Shown here: positions 27,751 to 35,621 of the stretch, in pieces
How positions within the stretch are numbered: the first letter of the stretch is position 1
Layout of the letters: the number at the start of each line of letters is the position of its first letter
Assembly: GCA_021604805.1 (NCBI GenBank)
Contig: BQJR01000002.1
Coordinates: forward strand, 518,665 to 582,664
Direction of reading: 5' to 3'
DNA length: 64,000 bases
Source: Planctomycetota bacterium
Lineage (GTDB): Bacteria > Planctomycetota > B15-G4
Translations under genes and position numbers: made by a program
The notes under the pieces: generated by a model
Told to the model about the DNA's origin: nothing
What the model saw: only the letters and a program-made list of their open reading frames with translations
Database searches by the model: none

Positions 27751-28377
27751 ATGTCCGAACCCGCGCCCCCACCTTTCGATCCGCGCCCCAGCGCCGGCCG
27801 CTACCAGGACCCGCTCGACCTGATCTGGACGCGCGTCGCGCAACGCTGCGGTTTGCGCCTGGAACGCAGCGCCGAAGTCTTCGCGAGCTGGGACGGCAAG
27901 GACACGTTGCACCTCGCCCGCGCCGACGACTTCGACCCCGACGACTCGCTCGCGCAACTCGTGCTGCACGAACTGTGTCACGCGCTCGTGGAAGGACCGG
28001 CAGCTTTGCGTCGCCCCGACTGGGGCCTGTGCAATCGCAGCGAACGCGACATCGTGCGCGAGCACGCCTGCCATCGCGTGCAGGCCGCGCTCAGCACGCC
28101 GCACGGTTTGCGCCTGCTGCTCGCGCCCACCACCGAGCACCGCGTGTATTTCGACGCGCTCCCGCAGGACCCGCTCGCCTCCCCCGACGACAACGACTGC
28201 GAGCCCGACCCGGCGCTCCCCGCCGCGCGTGAAGGTCACGCGCGCGCGCTGCACGGTCCCTGGGCCGACGCGTTGCGCGAGGGTTTGGAACTCAGCGCGC
28301 AACTGCTCGCGGTCGTGGGCCCGGTGGCGCCGGAAGGTTCGCTGTGGCGCGTCGCGTGGGAGCAGGCCGAGGGCTGA
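27751..28377 (+). CDS. Putative metal-dependent HExxH protein
   Basis: The 208-residue protein has LVLHELCHALVEG, an HExxH zinc-binding motif, then RPDWGL and a downstream SERDIVREHACHRVQAAL helix whose Glu or His could be the third ligand. No signal peptide is seen. The rest (N-terminal FDPRPSAGRYQDPLDLIWTRVAQRCG and a helical C-terminus) has no family I recognise. It is probably cotranscribed with the hydrolase upstream. A minimal metalloprotease or an elongation of a fold that has lost activity are both possible. Confidence 0.6.
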   Translation: MSEPAPPPFDPRPSAGRYQDPLDLIWTRVAQRCGLRLERSAEVFASWDGKDTLHLARADDFDPDDSLAQLVLHELCHALVEGPAALRRPDWGLCNRSERDIVREHACHRVQAALSTPHGLRLLLAPTTEHRVYFDALPQDPLASPDDNDCEPDPALPAAREGHARALHGPWADALREGLELSAQLLAVVGPVAPEGSLWRVAWEQAEG

Positions 28378-28409
28378 GCGCGGTGCGCACTGCTGGCCGG
28401 CGCCTGGCG

Positions 28410-28521
28410 CAGGATTCAGCGCGGCGCCTCGGGACGTCAACTCGGGGCGCTGAGCAGCGGGGGCCTCAACGCGGCAACTCAACCCAGGACTCGGCGCGGC
28501 GCCTCAACGCGTCAACTGGGG
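28410..28521. repeat. Imperfect ~37-bp direct repeats at a convergent gene junction
   Basis: Bases 28410-28446 and 28485-28521 match at 30 of 37 positions by eye (common core GCGCGGCGCCTC plus CGTCAACT), with a weaker middle copy between them. The last copy overlaps the final codons of the acetyltransferase gene. The core CGTCAACT also appears at the end of the 17-bp tandem array at 16.0 kb, likewise at a convergent junction. Confidence 0.6.
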
Positions 28522-29099
28522 GTGTCGAGCAGCGCTTGGAAGTCGGGGTCGGCGAAGAGGTCGTCGGTGGAGCGCAACGGTTCAGGGGCACCGAGTTCGT
28601 CGCTCAGTGCGCGCTCGTAGAAGCCCACGTCATGCCAGGCGCCGTGCTTCCAACCGGCGCGCTGCACCACGCCGCACGCTTCGAAACCGAAGCTCGTGTG
28701 AAAGGCCACGCTGGCTTCGTTGGGCAAGGTCACGCCCGCGATCGCGCGTCGATGTCCTTGCTGCGTGAGCGCGGCGAGTAAAGCCACGTAGAGCTGGCGC
28801 CCCACGCCGCGCCCGCGCGCCTCGGCGGCGATGTACACCGAGGTCTCCACGAGCCAGTCGTAGGCCACGCGCTCGCGGTAGCGGCCGCCGTAAGCGTAAC
28901 CGAGCACGCGCCCCGACGCGTCGCAGGCCACCAACCAAGGCGCGCGCGTGAGCGTGGCTTGCACACGTCGCGCGATCTCCACGCGCTCGGGCACTTCGTA
29001 CTCGAAGCTGATCGCCGTGTCGCGCACCACGGGCGCGTAGATGGCGCGCAGCGCTTCGGCGTCTTCGGGAATCGCAAGTCGTAAGCGGGGGCTCGTCAT
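28512..29099 (-). CDS. GNAT acetyltransferase, phosphinothricin acetyltransferase (Pat/Bar) family
   Basis: The 195-residue enzyme follows the Pat family closely: ISFEYEVPERVEIARRVQ, PWLVACDASGRVLGYAYGGRYRERVAYDWLVETSVYI, the acetyl-CoA-binding RGRGVGRQLY and LPNEASVAFHTSFGFEACGVVQRAGWKHGAWHDVGFYE. Family members acetylate small amines such as phosphinothricin or methionine sulfoximine. The C-terminal 35 residues (ELGAPEPLRSTDDLF...) are extra relative to the core. It is divergent from the first TIM-barrel gene and shares an AT-rich promoter region with it. Confidence 0.9.
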   Translation of the reverse strand: MTSPRLRLAIPEDAEALRAIYAPVVRDTAISFEYEVPERVEIARRVQATLTRAPWLVACDASGRVLGYAYGGRYRERVAYDWLVETSVYIAAEARGRGVGRQLYVALLAALTQQGHRRAIAGVTLPNEASVAFHTSFGFEACGVVQRAGWKHGAWHDVGFYERALSDELGAPEPLRSTDDLFADPDFQALLDTPS

Positions 29100-29128
29100 C
29101 CCTGGCTCTCACGAGCGGATCGCGGGTT

Positions 29129-29162
29129 CTGCATTTGAAATCTCTTTCATATGGATTTCCGC
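29129..29162. promoter_or_regulatory. AT-rich divergent promoter/operator with 6-bp inverted repeat
   Basis: A 34-base AT-rich tract stands out against about 70% GC surroundings. It contains TTGAAA (29135-29140) and CATATG, and the inverted repeat GAAATC (29137-29142) / GATTTC (29154-29159). It lies 30 bases upstream of the acetyltransferase start and about 180 bases upstream of the TIM-barrel gene, so it most likely serves the former and perhaps both. Confidence 0.45.
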
Positions 29163-29342
29163 GCACAAACCAACGGAACGCGCTGAGGTGACGCGAGCTT
29201 GCGCGCCGCGGGCAAGCTCATCAAGACGCTCGCCGCAGATGCCGAGAGCAAGAAGGCCGGTGCCCCGAGCGGGTTGCCCCAGAGAGCGCAGCACGCCGGA
29301 CAGCGCACCGCCGATCGAGTTCCTGATCTGCGAGACCTCACC

Positions 29343-30968
29343 ATGTTGAATCACCTGTGCCTCAGCCTGGCCGCGTTGCTCGGCCTCACGCTTCCCGCGA
29401 CCACCCAGACGCCCGGCGACACCTTGCCCGGCCAAGTCGTGCGCGATCCGCAGAACCCGCAGTGGCTCATGCGCGCAGGCGGCGAGCGGCTGTTCCTGGT
29501 GGGACCCGGCGACCCCGAAGACTTCCTCTACCGCGGTGAGCGACAAGCGGACGGCACCCGCGTCGGCGACCAACTCGAGATCATCCAGAAGATGGCGGAG
29601 TCGGGCGGCAACACGCTCTACGTGCAAGCCGTGCGCAGTCACGGTGGCGACGGCTTCGCCGACCACAATCCGTTCCACAACAACAATCCCTCGCACGGCC
29701 TCAATCCGGCCGTGCTCGAGCAGTGGGACGAATGGATCACGGCGGCCGACGAAGCGGGCATCGTGGTCTTCTTCTTTTTCTACGACGACAGCGCCGCGAT
29801 CTGGGATGGCTTCGGCGATGTCGTCCCGGCCGAGGCCGCCTTCATGCGCGACCTCACGAACAGCATCGAGAAGCACCCGAACCTGATCCTGATCGTGGCC
29901 GAGGAGTCGGAAGAAGCGCGCAGCGCACAACACGCCCGCGAGCTCGCGGAGATCATCGTCGAAGCCGACGACTACGACCACTTGGTCGGCGACCACCACC
30001 ACTCGGGCACGACCTTCAAGTCGTGGAGCGAAGGCAGCTCGATGCAGGTCTTCGGCATGCAGCGCAACGTGACCGGCGACGCGGTGCACAACGATGCCGT
30101 GAGCGTGTACACGAAGGCCCGTCAATCAGGCACGCAAGGCAACGCCTGGATGGCCGTGTACACCGAAGCCGCCGTGACCCTCGACGCGGGCAACGCCGCG
30201 CGTCGCCACTTCATCTGGGGCGCCGCGATGGGCGGCCTGCAACCGTTGATCTACGGCATGGACGTGAACACCACGCCCATCACGCAACTCGCCCAGTGCC
30301 GCACGCTCCAAGACTTCATGGAGCAGAGCGACGTGTGGACGATGGAGCCCGCCGATCACCGCGCGGCAGGCGGCACGCGCTGGGCGCTGGCCAACGACCA
30401 GGGCTCCGCGATCCTCTACACGCGTCAGCCCGGCGTGAACCTCGGCATCACCGACATGCAGGACGAAACCGTCGACCTGCATTGGCTCGACACGATCACG
30501 GGGCAGAGCTTCGTGCAGGAAGCCGTGCAGGTCACGGCGGGCACCAACCTCTTCGCGCGCCCGGAGCACCTGGGCAACGAGGTCGCGCTCTGGATCACGC
30601 GATCCTGGAGCGACCTGGGCCACTCGCTCGCCGGCAAGTTCGGCGCGCCCACGCTCAAAGTGCTCGGCAAGCCCGAGGCTCTGGAGCCCATCACGATCGA
30701 AATCACGAACGCGCATCCGATGTCGATTGCCAAGTTGATCCTCTCAGAGACGGCGGTATTCACGCCGACCCATGGAGGCGTCTTGGTGCCGGCGGTGGAT
30801 GGCCAGGCAGACTTCGGGACGGGGCCCACGGGGACCTTTAGTATCACCGGCATCTGGCCTCCCGGCATCCCCTCCCTCTCGACCTTCTACGCGCAGGTTT
30901 GGATCTTCGATCCCGGCGGCCCCAATGGCTACGCCGTCACCAACGCCGTCGTGGAAGTCACTCCCTGA
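29343..30968 (+). CDS. Secreted TIM-barrel, glycoside hydrolase-like protein A with C-terminal module
   Basis: The 541-residue product has a signal peptide (MLNHLCLSLAALLGLTLPATTQ), then a conserved domain beginning PGQVVRDPQNPQWLMRAGGERLFL with strand motifs GGNTLYVQAVRSHGGDG, IVVFFFFYDD and LILIVAEESEEA. The last 95 residues form the shared C-terminal module (HGGVLVPAVD ... VWIFDPGGPNGYAVTNAVVEVTP). Acidic residues after the fourth strand (EESEEA) and in VYTEAAVT fit the paired glutamates of clan GH-A retaining glycosidases, but no known GH family is recognised. Paralogues follow at 30981 and 37892. The substrate is unknown. It heads the cluster and is followed after 12 bases by paralogue B. 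Confidence 0.7.
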   Translation: MLNHLCLSLAALLGLTLPATTQTPGDTLPGQVVRDPQNPQWLMRAGGERLFLVGPGDPEDFLYRGERQADGTRVGDQLEIIQKMAESGGNTLYVQAVRSHGGDGFADHNPFHNNNPSHGLNPAVLEQWDEWITAADEAGIVVFFFFYDDSAAIWDGFGDVVPAEAAFMRDLTNSIEKHPNLILIVAEESEEARSAQHARELAEIIVEADDYDHLVGDHHHSGTTFKSWSEGSSMQVFGMQRNVTGDAVHNDAVSVYTKARQSGTQGNAWMAVYTEAAVTLDAGNAARRHFIWGAAMGGLQPLIYGMDVNTTPITQLAQCRTLQDFMEQSDVWTMEPADHRAAGGTRWALANDQGSAILYTRQPGVNLGITDMQDETVDLHWLDTITGQSFVQEAVQVTAGTNLFARPEHLGNEVALWITRSWSDLGHSLAGKFGAPTLKVLGKPEALEPITIEITNAHPMSIAKLILSETAVFTPTHGGVLVPAVDGQADFGTGPTGTFSITGIWPPGIPSLSTFYAQVWIFDPGGPNGYAVTNAVVEVTP

Positions 30969-30980
30969 CGAGATCTCCGC

Positions 30981-32600
30981 GTGAAGTTGCTGCTGCTCGT
31001 GACCGCGCTGTTGTTGGCGCGCGGCACCGCCCAGGGCCAGGCCCTGCCTGGCCAGATCCTCCGTGACCCCGATCACCCGCAGTGGCTCATGCGCGCAGGC
31101 GGCGAGCACGTGTTCCTCTGCGGACCCGGTGACCCGGAAGACTTCTTCTACCGCGGCGAACGCCTGCTCGACGGCACACGCAACGGTGACCAAGACGCGC
31201 TGATCGCCAAGCTCGCCGCCGAGGGCGGCAACACGCTCTACGTGGAAGTCGTGCGCAGTCACGGCGGCGACGGCAACAGCAGCCACAACCCTTTCGTGGA
31301 CAGCGACCCCGCGCTCGGCCTCGACGAAGACATCCTGGTGCAGTGGGAAGGCTGGCTCGACCAAGCCGTCGCCGCAGACATCACCGTGATGTTCTTCATC
31401 TACGACGACAGCGCGAAGATCTGGGAGAACGCCGCCGGCGTGGTGCCCGCGGAGCAAGCCTTCCTCGAAGCGATCATGAACCGCTTCGAGAGCTACCCGA
31501 ACCTGATCTTCTTCGTGTCGGAAGAGTCGGAGGAAGCGCGCACCGACGCCATCGCGCGCGACCTCGCGCAGATCATGGCCGACGCCGACGACCACGACCA
31601 CCTGATCGGCAACCACCACCACACGGGCACGCAGTTCAAGTCGTGGCAACCGGGTTCGGCCTTCGAGGTCTTCGCGGTGCACGACAACGTGCTCGGCGAC
31701 CAGATCCACATCGACTCGGCGCTGATCCACAACAACGCCACGACCAAGGGCAGCTTCAACGGTCAGCCCGGCAACGCCTACATGGCGATCATGAGCGAAG
31801 CGCTGTTCACGCAGAACGGTACGAGCGAAGAGCGTCGTCATTACATCTGGGACTCGGCCATGGGCGGCCTGCAGTCGGTGGTCTTCGGCATGGACATCGC
31901 GAGCACGCCGCTCGAAGAACACGAAGCCGCGCAACGCCTGATCGACTTCATGCAGACCGGTCCCTTCTGGGAACTGTCTCCGGCCGACGAGCGCATCGCG
32001 GGCGTGACCCGCTGGGCCCTCGGCAGCGACGAAGTGCCCGCCATCGCCTACACGCGCGAAGCCCTCGGGCAGCTCGGGCTCACCGACATGAGCGCGGGCA
32101 CCGTGGACCTGCACTGGCTCGACATCCTCAGCGGCGACACGGCCGAGGTGCGCCGCGTGGAAGTGTCCGCCGGCACGAACCTGTTCCGACGCCCGGCTGG
32201 CTTCGGCGCCGAAGTCGCCGTGTGGGTGCAGCGCGCCTGGGACGACCTCGGTCACGCGCTCCCCGGCAGCAGCGGCATGCCGCGCCTCACGGGCGACGGC
32301 ACCCTCGTGCCGGGCACCACCACCACACTCGCCTGGAGTCACACGCCAGGCCCCACGCTCGGGGTGCTCGTGATCGGGGCGTCGCAGCTGGGAGCACCCT
32401 TCAAGCAGGGCGTGATGGTCCCGGCCTTCGACTGGCCGATCAACGTGTCGATCAACGCCACGGGCAGCGGTGCGCTCACGGCTCCCTGGCCCATGGGCGC
32501 TCCGTCGGGCCTGCCGGTCTTCACGCAGCTCTGGTTCCCCGACGTCGGCGCCCCGGTCGGCTACGGTGCCACGAACGCGGTCAGCGAGGTCACGCCCTAG
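30981..32600 (+). CDS. Secreted TIM-barrel, glycoside hydrolase-like protein B
   Basis: The 539-residue paralogue of the preceding gene has a GTG start and signal peptide (KLLLLVTALLLARGTAQGQA). It conserves QWLMRAGGEHVFLCGPGDPEDFFYRGER, GGNTLYVEVVRSHGGDG, VMFFIYDDSA, EESEEA and the MSEALFT glutamate, then the C-terminal module (APWPMGAPSGLPVF ... GAPVGYGATNAVSEVTP). The 12-base gap from gene A implies a tandem duplication within one transcript. Sequence divergence is spread along the protein while putative active-site motifs are retained, which suggests both copies are functional. Function as for A. Confidence 0.7.
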   Translation: MKLLLLVTALLLARGTAQGQALPGQILRDPDHPQWLMRAGGEHVFLCGPGDPEDFFYRGERLLDGTRNGDQDALIAKLAAEGGNTLYVEVVRSHGGDGNSSHNPFVDSDPALGLDEDILVQWEGWLDQAVAADITVMFFIYDDSAKIWENAAGVVPAEQAFLEAIMNRFESYPNLIFFVSEESEEARTDAIARDLAQIMADADDHDHLIGNHHHTGTQFKSWQPGSAFEVFAVHDNVLGDQIHIDSALIHNNATTKGSFNGQPGNAYMAIMSEALFTQNGTSEERRHYIWDSAMGGLQSVVFGMDIASTPLEEHEAAQRLIDFMQTGPFWELSPADERIAGVTRWALGSDEVPAIAYTREALGQLGLTDMSAGTVDLHWLDILSGDTAEVRRVEVSAGTNLFRRPAGFGAEVAVWVQRAWDDLGHALPGSSGMPRLTGDGTLVPGTTTTLAWSHTPGPTLGVLVIGASQLGAPFKQGVMVPAFDWPINVSINATGSGALTAPWPMGAPSGLPVFTQLWFPDVGAPVGYGATNAVSEVTP

Positions 32601-32662
32601 GCGCGGGCCCTGCTCACGCAGCGCTCACACACCGTCGGGGCTCCCCCGGCGGGACGCGCCGA

Positions 32663-32673
32663 GTGGTATTCTC
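32663..32673 (+). promoter_or_regulatory. GTGGTATTCTC element upstream of radical SAM gene A
   Basis: This 11-base sequence reads as an extended -10 (TGG-TATTCT) 150 bases before the start codon and is identical to the element at 35491-35501 before radical SAM gene B. No -35 consensus is visible. A short hairpin (CAGGT/ACCTG, 32687-32702) follows it. Confidence 0.5.
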
Positions 32674-32816
32674 CCGTTTCGAGGTCCAGGTCCTCCCACC
32701 TGCGATTCGATGAAGTCGACGCAGAAGGAAGCCGTCCGCGCCCGACATGCACGGCCTCGACGGTTCTCGCCCCGCACACAGCCGAGCGCGAACCAGCGCC
32801 CTCCAGGAACACCGCC

Positions 32817-34895
32817 ATGCGCATCACCTTGATCCATCCGCCAGACGGCATGCTGCCCACGCTGCCCTACGCCAGCCTGCCGGCGCTCACCGCCTGCCTG
32901 CGCAAGGCCGGGCACGAGGTCACGATCCGTGACGTGAACCTGGATCTCGTGCCGCGCATCTTCGACAGCGACCGGCTCGCCGGTTGGTACGCCGAAGTGC
33001 AGGCCGAAGCCGATCGCCTGAGCGCGCAACCGGAGCTCTCGGAGAGTGAGCGCACCGAGCTCTGGCGTCTGCAGCGACTGCTGGCGATCCCGAACTCGAT
33101 GTTCCCCGAGGTCGAAGAGTCGCTGAAGGTCATGAAGGACCGCGAGCGCTTCCTCGATCCGCCCACCTTCAACCGCGCCTTCGACGTGCTGCGCACCGCG
33201 CACCGCTTCGCGATGAACATCAGCCCGGCTTCGTTCTCGGAGCCGCACCACTCGCCGGCGCACGTGCTCGACATCCAACCGGGCACGCTGCCCGACCCGC
33301 CGGTGGAGTTCTTCGGTGAAGTCGCCGACAGCATCTTGGCCGAGAAGCCCGACCTCGTGGCCGTCACGCTGCCGTGGGACTCGTCGATCTTCTACGGCTT
33401 GAAGATCATGCGGCTGATCAAGGCGCGCTCGCCCGACACGCCCATCGTGATCGGCGGCGCGGGCATCGACAGCTTCTTGTTGCCCGTCACCAAAGAGCCC
33501 GAGTACTTCGCGGCCTTCGACTACGCCATGGTCGGCGAGTGCGAGCTCGAGTTCCCCAAACTGGTGGACGCGCTCGAGAACGGCACCGACCCCACGGTGG
33601 CCAAGAACCTCCACTACCTGGAACCCGACGGCACGATCGCCCACACCGGCCTCGTGATGGTCGACGACCTCAACGTGGCGCCCACGCCCGACTTCACCAA
33701 CCTCGACCTCGACCGCTACCTGCTGCCCGACCCCGTGGCGACCTTCCAGACCTCGCGCGGTTGCTACTACGGCAAGTGCACGTTCTGCTCCGAGATGTTC
33801 CGCATGAACTTCCGCATGCGGCGCCCGGATCTCGTGGTCGACGACATGGTCAAGATCCACGAGAGCACCGGCATCACGCACTTCCAGATCTGGGACTCGC
33901 TGGCGCCACCGAAGACGCTCAAGCACGTGGCGCAGGAGATCATCAAGCGCGGCCTCGACTTCAAATGGATGGCCGAGACGAAGTTCGAGAAGCCCTACCT
34001 GAATGAGAAGACCATCGAGACCATGGCCAAGGGCGGCTGTGTGTTCCTGTTCTTCGGCTTCGAGTCGGGTTCGTCGCGGGTGCTCGACCTGATCGACAAG
34101 GGCAACGACCTCGAAGACGTCGACAAGATCCTCGACAACCTGCGTCGTCACGGCATCCGCGCCTGCACCTCGTGGTTCATGGGCTTCCCCGGCGAGACCG
34201 AGATGGAGGCCGACACCACCTACGACTTCGTCGCCCAACGCCGCGACCGGATCCTGTTCTCGAACTACACGCGCAAGTTCGACATCGGCACCGACACGAT
34301 CGTGTACGAGCAGCAAGACCGCTTCGGCGTGGAGGTGTTCACCAAGCCCGACGGCGCCCTCGACTACCGCTACAAGGATGGCAGCGCGCACTGGGAACAG
34401 GACGAGAAAGACGAGTCCTTCCACGTGCGTGGCGACTTCCACCAGGTGAAGAACCACATCGAGGTGCACTACTCGAAGGTCGACATCAAGATCGCGCAAC
34501 AGGTCACGGGTCAGGTGCGCATGGGCCCGCTGCTGAGGCACATCAACCTCGACTACATCGACGAGGTGCGCTTCCAGGTCACGCCCGAGTGCATCGTCAC
34601 GAACTTCGCGCGGCACCCGCTGCGCGACGACGTGGAACCCGGCAGCTACGGCCTCGCCTACAACACGATCACGGGTCACGTGTTCGAGGTCACGAGCGAG
34701 GTGCGCGCCTTCCACCAAGCGCTGCAAGAGTCGCGCACCTTCGCCGAGCTCGTCGGCATGCTCGGCGAAGAACCCGAAGCCGTGCGTCAGCTGCTCGAGA
34801 TGGCCGTGAACCGCGGGCTCGTGCGCATCCATTGCGAAGCGCACCACCTCGACTATCGTCCTGAAGCCGAGCTGAGCCCCGCGCTCCAAGCTTGA
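32817..34895 (+). CDS. B12-binding domain radical SAM protein A
   Basis: The 692-residue cytoplasmic enzyme starts with a cobalamin-binding Rossmann-like domain (MRITLIHPPDGMLP, then DLVAVTLPWDSSIFYGLKIM and IVIGGAG; no DxHxxG motif). The radical SAM core follows, with SRGCYYGKCTFC: cysteines 316, 321 and 324 in CX4CX2C spacing rather than CX3CX2C. The barrel contains HFQIWDSLAPPKTLKHV, FFGFESGSSRVLD and GFPGETEMEAD. A C-terminal region of about 200 residues (from DYRYKDGSAHW) has no family I recognise. Class B relatives perform methylations or ring rearrangements. RBS AGGAA lies upstream. An exact-length paralogue lies at 35622. Confidence 0.88.
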   Translation: MRITLIHPPDGMLPTLPYASLPALTACLRKAGHEVTIRDVNLDLVPRIFDSDRLAGWYAEVQAEADRLSAQPELSESERTELWRLQRLLAIPNSMFPEVEESLKVMKDRERFLDPPTFNRAFDVLRTAHRFAMNISPASFSEPHHSPAHVLDIQPGTLPDPPVEFFGEVADSILAEKPDLVAVTLPWDSSIFYGLKIMRLIKARSPDTPIVIGGAGIDSFLLPVTKEPEYFAAFDYAMVGECELEFPKLVDALENGTDPTVAKNLHYLEPDGTIAHTGLVMVDDLNVAPTPDFTNLDLDRYLLPDPVATFQTSRGCYYGKCTFCSEMFRMNFRMRRPDLVVDDMVKIHESTGITHFQIWDSLAPPKTLKHVAQEIIKRGLDFKWMAETKFEKPYLNEKTIETMAKGGCVFLFFGFESGSSRVLDLIDKGNDLEDVDKILDNLRRHGIRACTSWFMGFPGETEMEADTTYDFVAQRRDRILFSNYTRKFDIGTDTIVYEQQDRFGVEVFTKPDGALDYRYKDGSAHWEQDEKDESFHVRGDFHQVKNHIEVHYSKVDIKIAQQVTGQVRMGPLLRHINLDYIDEVRFQVTPECIVTNFARHPLRDDVEPGSYGLAYNTITGHVFEVTSEVRAFHQALQESRTFAELVGMLGEEPEAVRQLLEMAVNRGLVRIHCEAHHLDYRPEAELSPALQA

Positions 34896-34945
34896 TCCCA
34901 CCCACGCCCGCGCGCGCCTCGGCGCGTCATCCAGGAACACGCTGA

Positions 34946-35464
34946 ATGGTTCAGAACATCCTCATCTACTGCGGCGCGGACGGCGCTGCGGACTTCGCCG
35001 GTCAACTCTCGCAGAAGTCGGGCGACGACCTGGGTCTGGTGAACACCTGCCTCGACCCGAGTGAGGTCAAGACCTCCGGTTGCCGCATCGAAGACGAGCG
35101 CAGCTACGGCGGCGTGGAGATGTCGGCCTTCGACGAGCCCATCGCCGTGGGTTCCGCCGTGGCGCAGCTGGCCGGCCACGCCGACGCCGTGGTCATCGAG
35201 CGCCTCGACGACTGGGTCGACCGCCTGGCCGGGCACCACGGCAGCGACAAGTCGTCGATCACGGCCGAGATCACCTCGATGTGCTCGGTGATGAAGGCCG
35301 GGCTGCTCGACATGCTGATCGTCACGCGCAAGCAGGCCGACGACTCGGGCCCGAACGCCGCACTGCTCGCCGAAGTGCTCGAACAGGTGGAACCGCTGTG
35401 CTCCGTGGTCGCCGACCTGAGCGGCGGGGAGCCCCAAGTGCTGCGCGGCGAGTTGCCCAGCTGA
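34946..35464 (+). CDS. Small protein with CobU-like features but no P-loop
   Basis: The 172-residue protein sits between the two radical SAM paralogues. Its middle and end (ADAVVIERLDDWVDRLA, LLDMLIVTRKQADDSGPNAALLAEVLEQVEP, and SVVADLSGGEPQVLRGELP) align by eye with the order of CobU elements: the LLxCxTxWxxNL strand, the VxNEVGxGxVPxNxLAR strand-helix, and the terminal VxxGxPxxxKG. The Walker A loop expected at the N-terminus is missing (ILIYCGADGAADFA), as is the NEVG motif. It is therefore at best an inactive CobU-like partner. Alternatively it may be an unrelated adaptor. Spacing of 50 bases from gene A suggests cotranscription. Confidence 0.5.
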   Translation: MVQNILIYCGADGAADFAGQLSQKSGDDLGLVNTCLDPSEVKTSGCRIEDERSYGGVEMSAFDEPIAVGSAVAQLAGHADAVVIERLDDWVDRLAGHHGSDKSSITAEITSMCSVMKAGLLDMLIVTRKQADDSGPNAALLAEVLEQVEPLCSVVADLSGGEPQVLRGELPS

Positions 35465-35490
35465 GGCCGAACCGGCCTGCTTCGCCGCGG

Positions 35491-35501
35491 GTGGTATTCT
35501 C
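35491..35501 (+). promoter_or_regulatory. GTGGTATTCTC element upstream of radical SAM gene B
   Basis: The element is identical to the one at 32663-32673 and is placed 121 bases before the start of gene B. It is followed by a small hairpin (CCAAG-TTCT-CTTGG, 35514-35527). The shared element suggests the two radical SAM genes have separate but identically controlled promoters. Confidence 0.5.
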
Positions 35502-35621
35502 TGGAATTCGACACCAAGTTCTCTTGGGCGTCGGCTCGATGAGGAAAGCGGCGGCCCGACGGGCCCAACCCGCGCCGCTCCGAATCCGTCGACGCCGCTC
35601 CAGACAGCCCGGAAGACCGCG

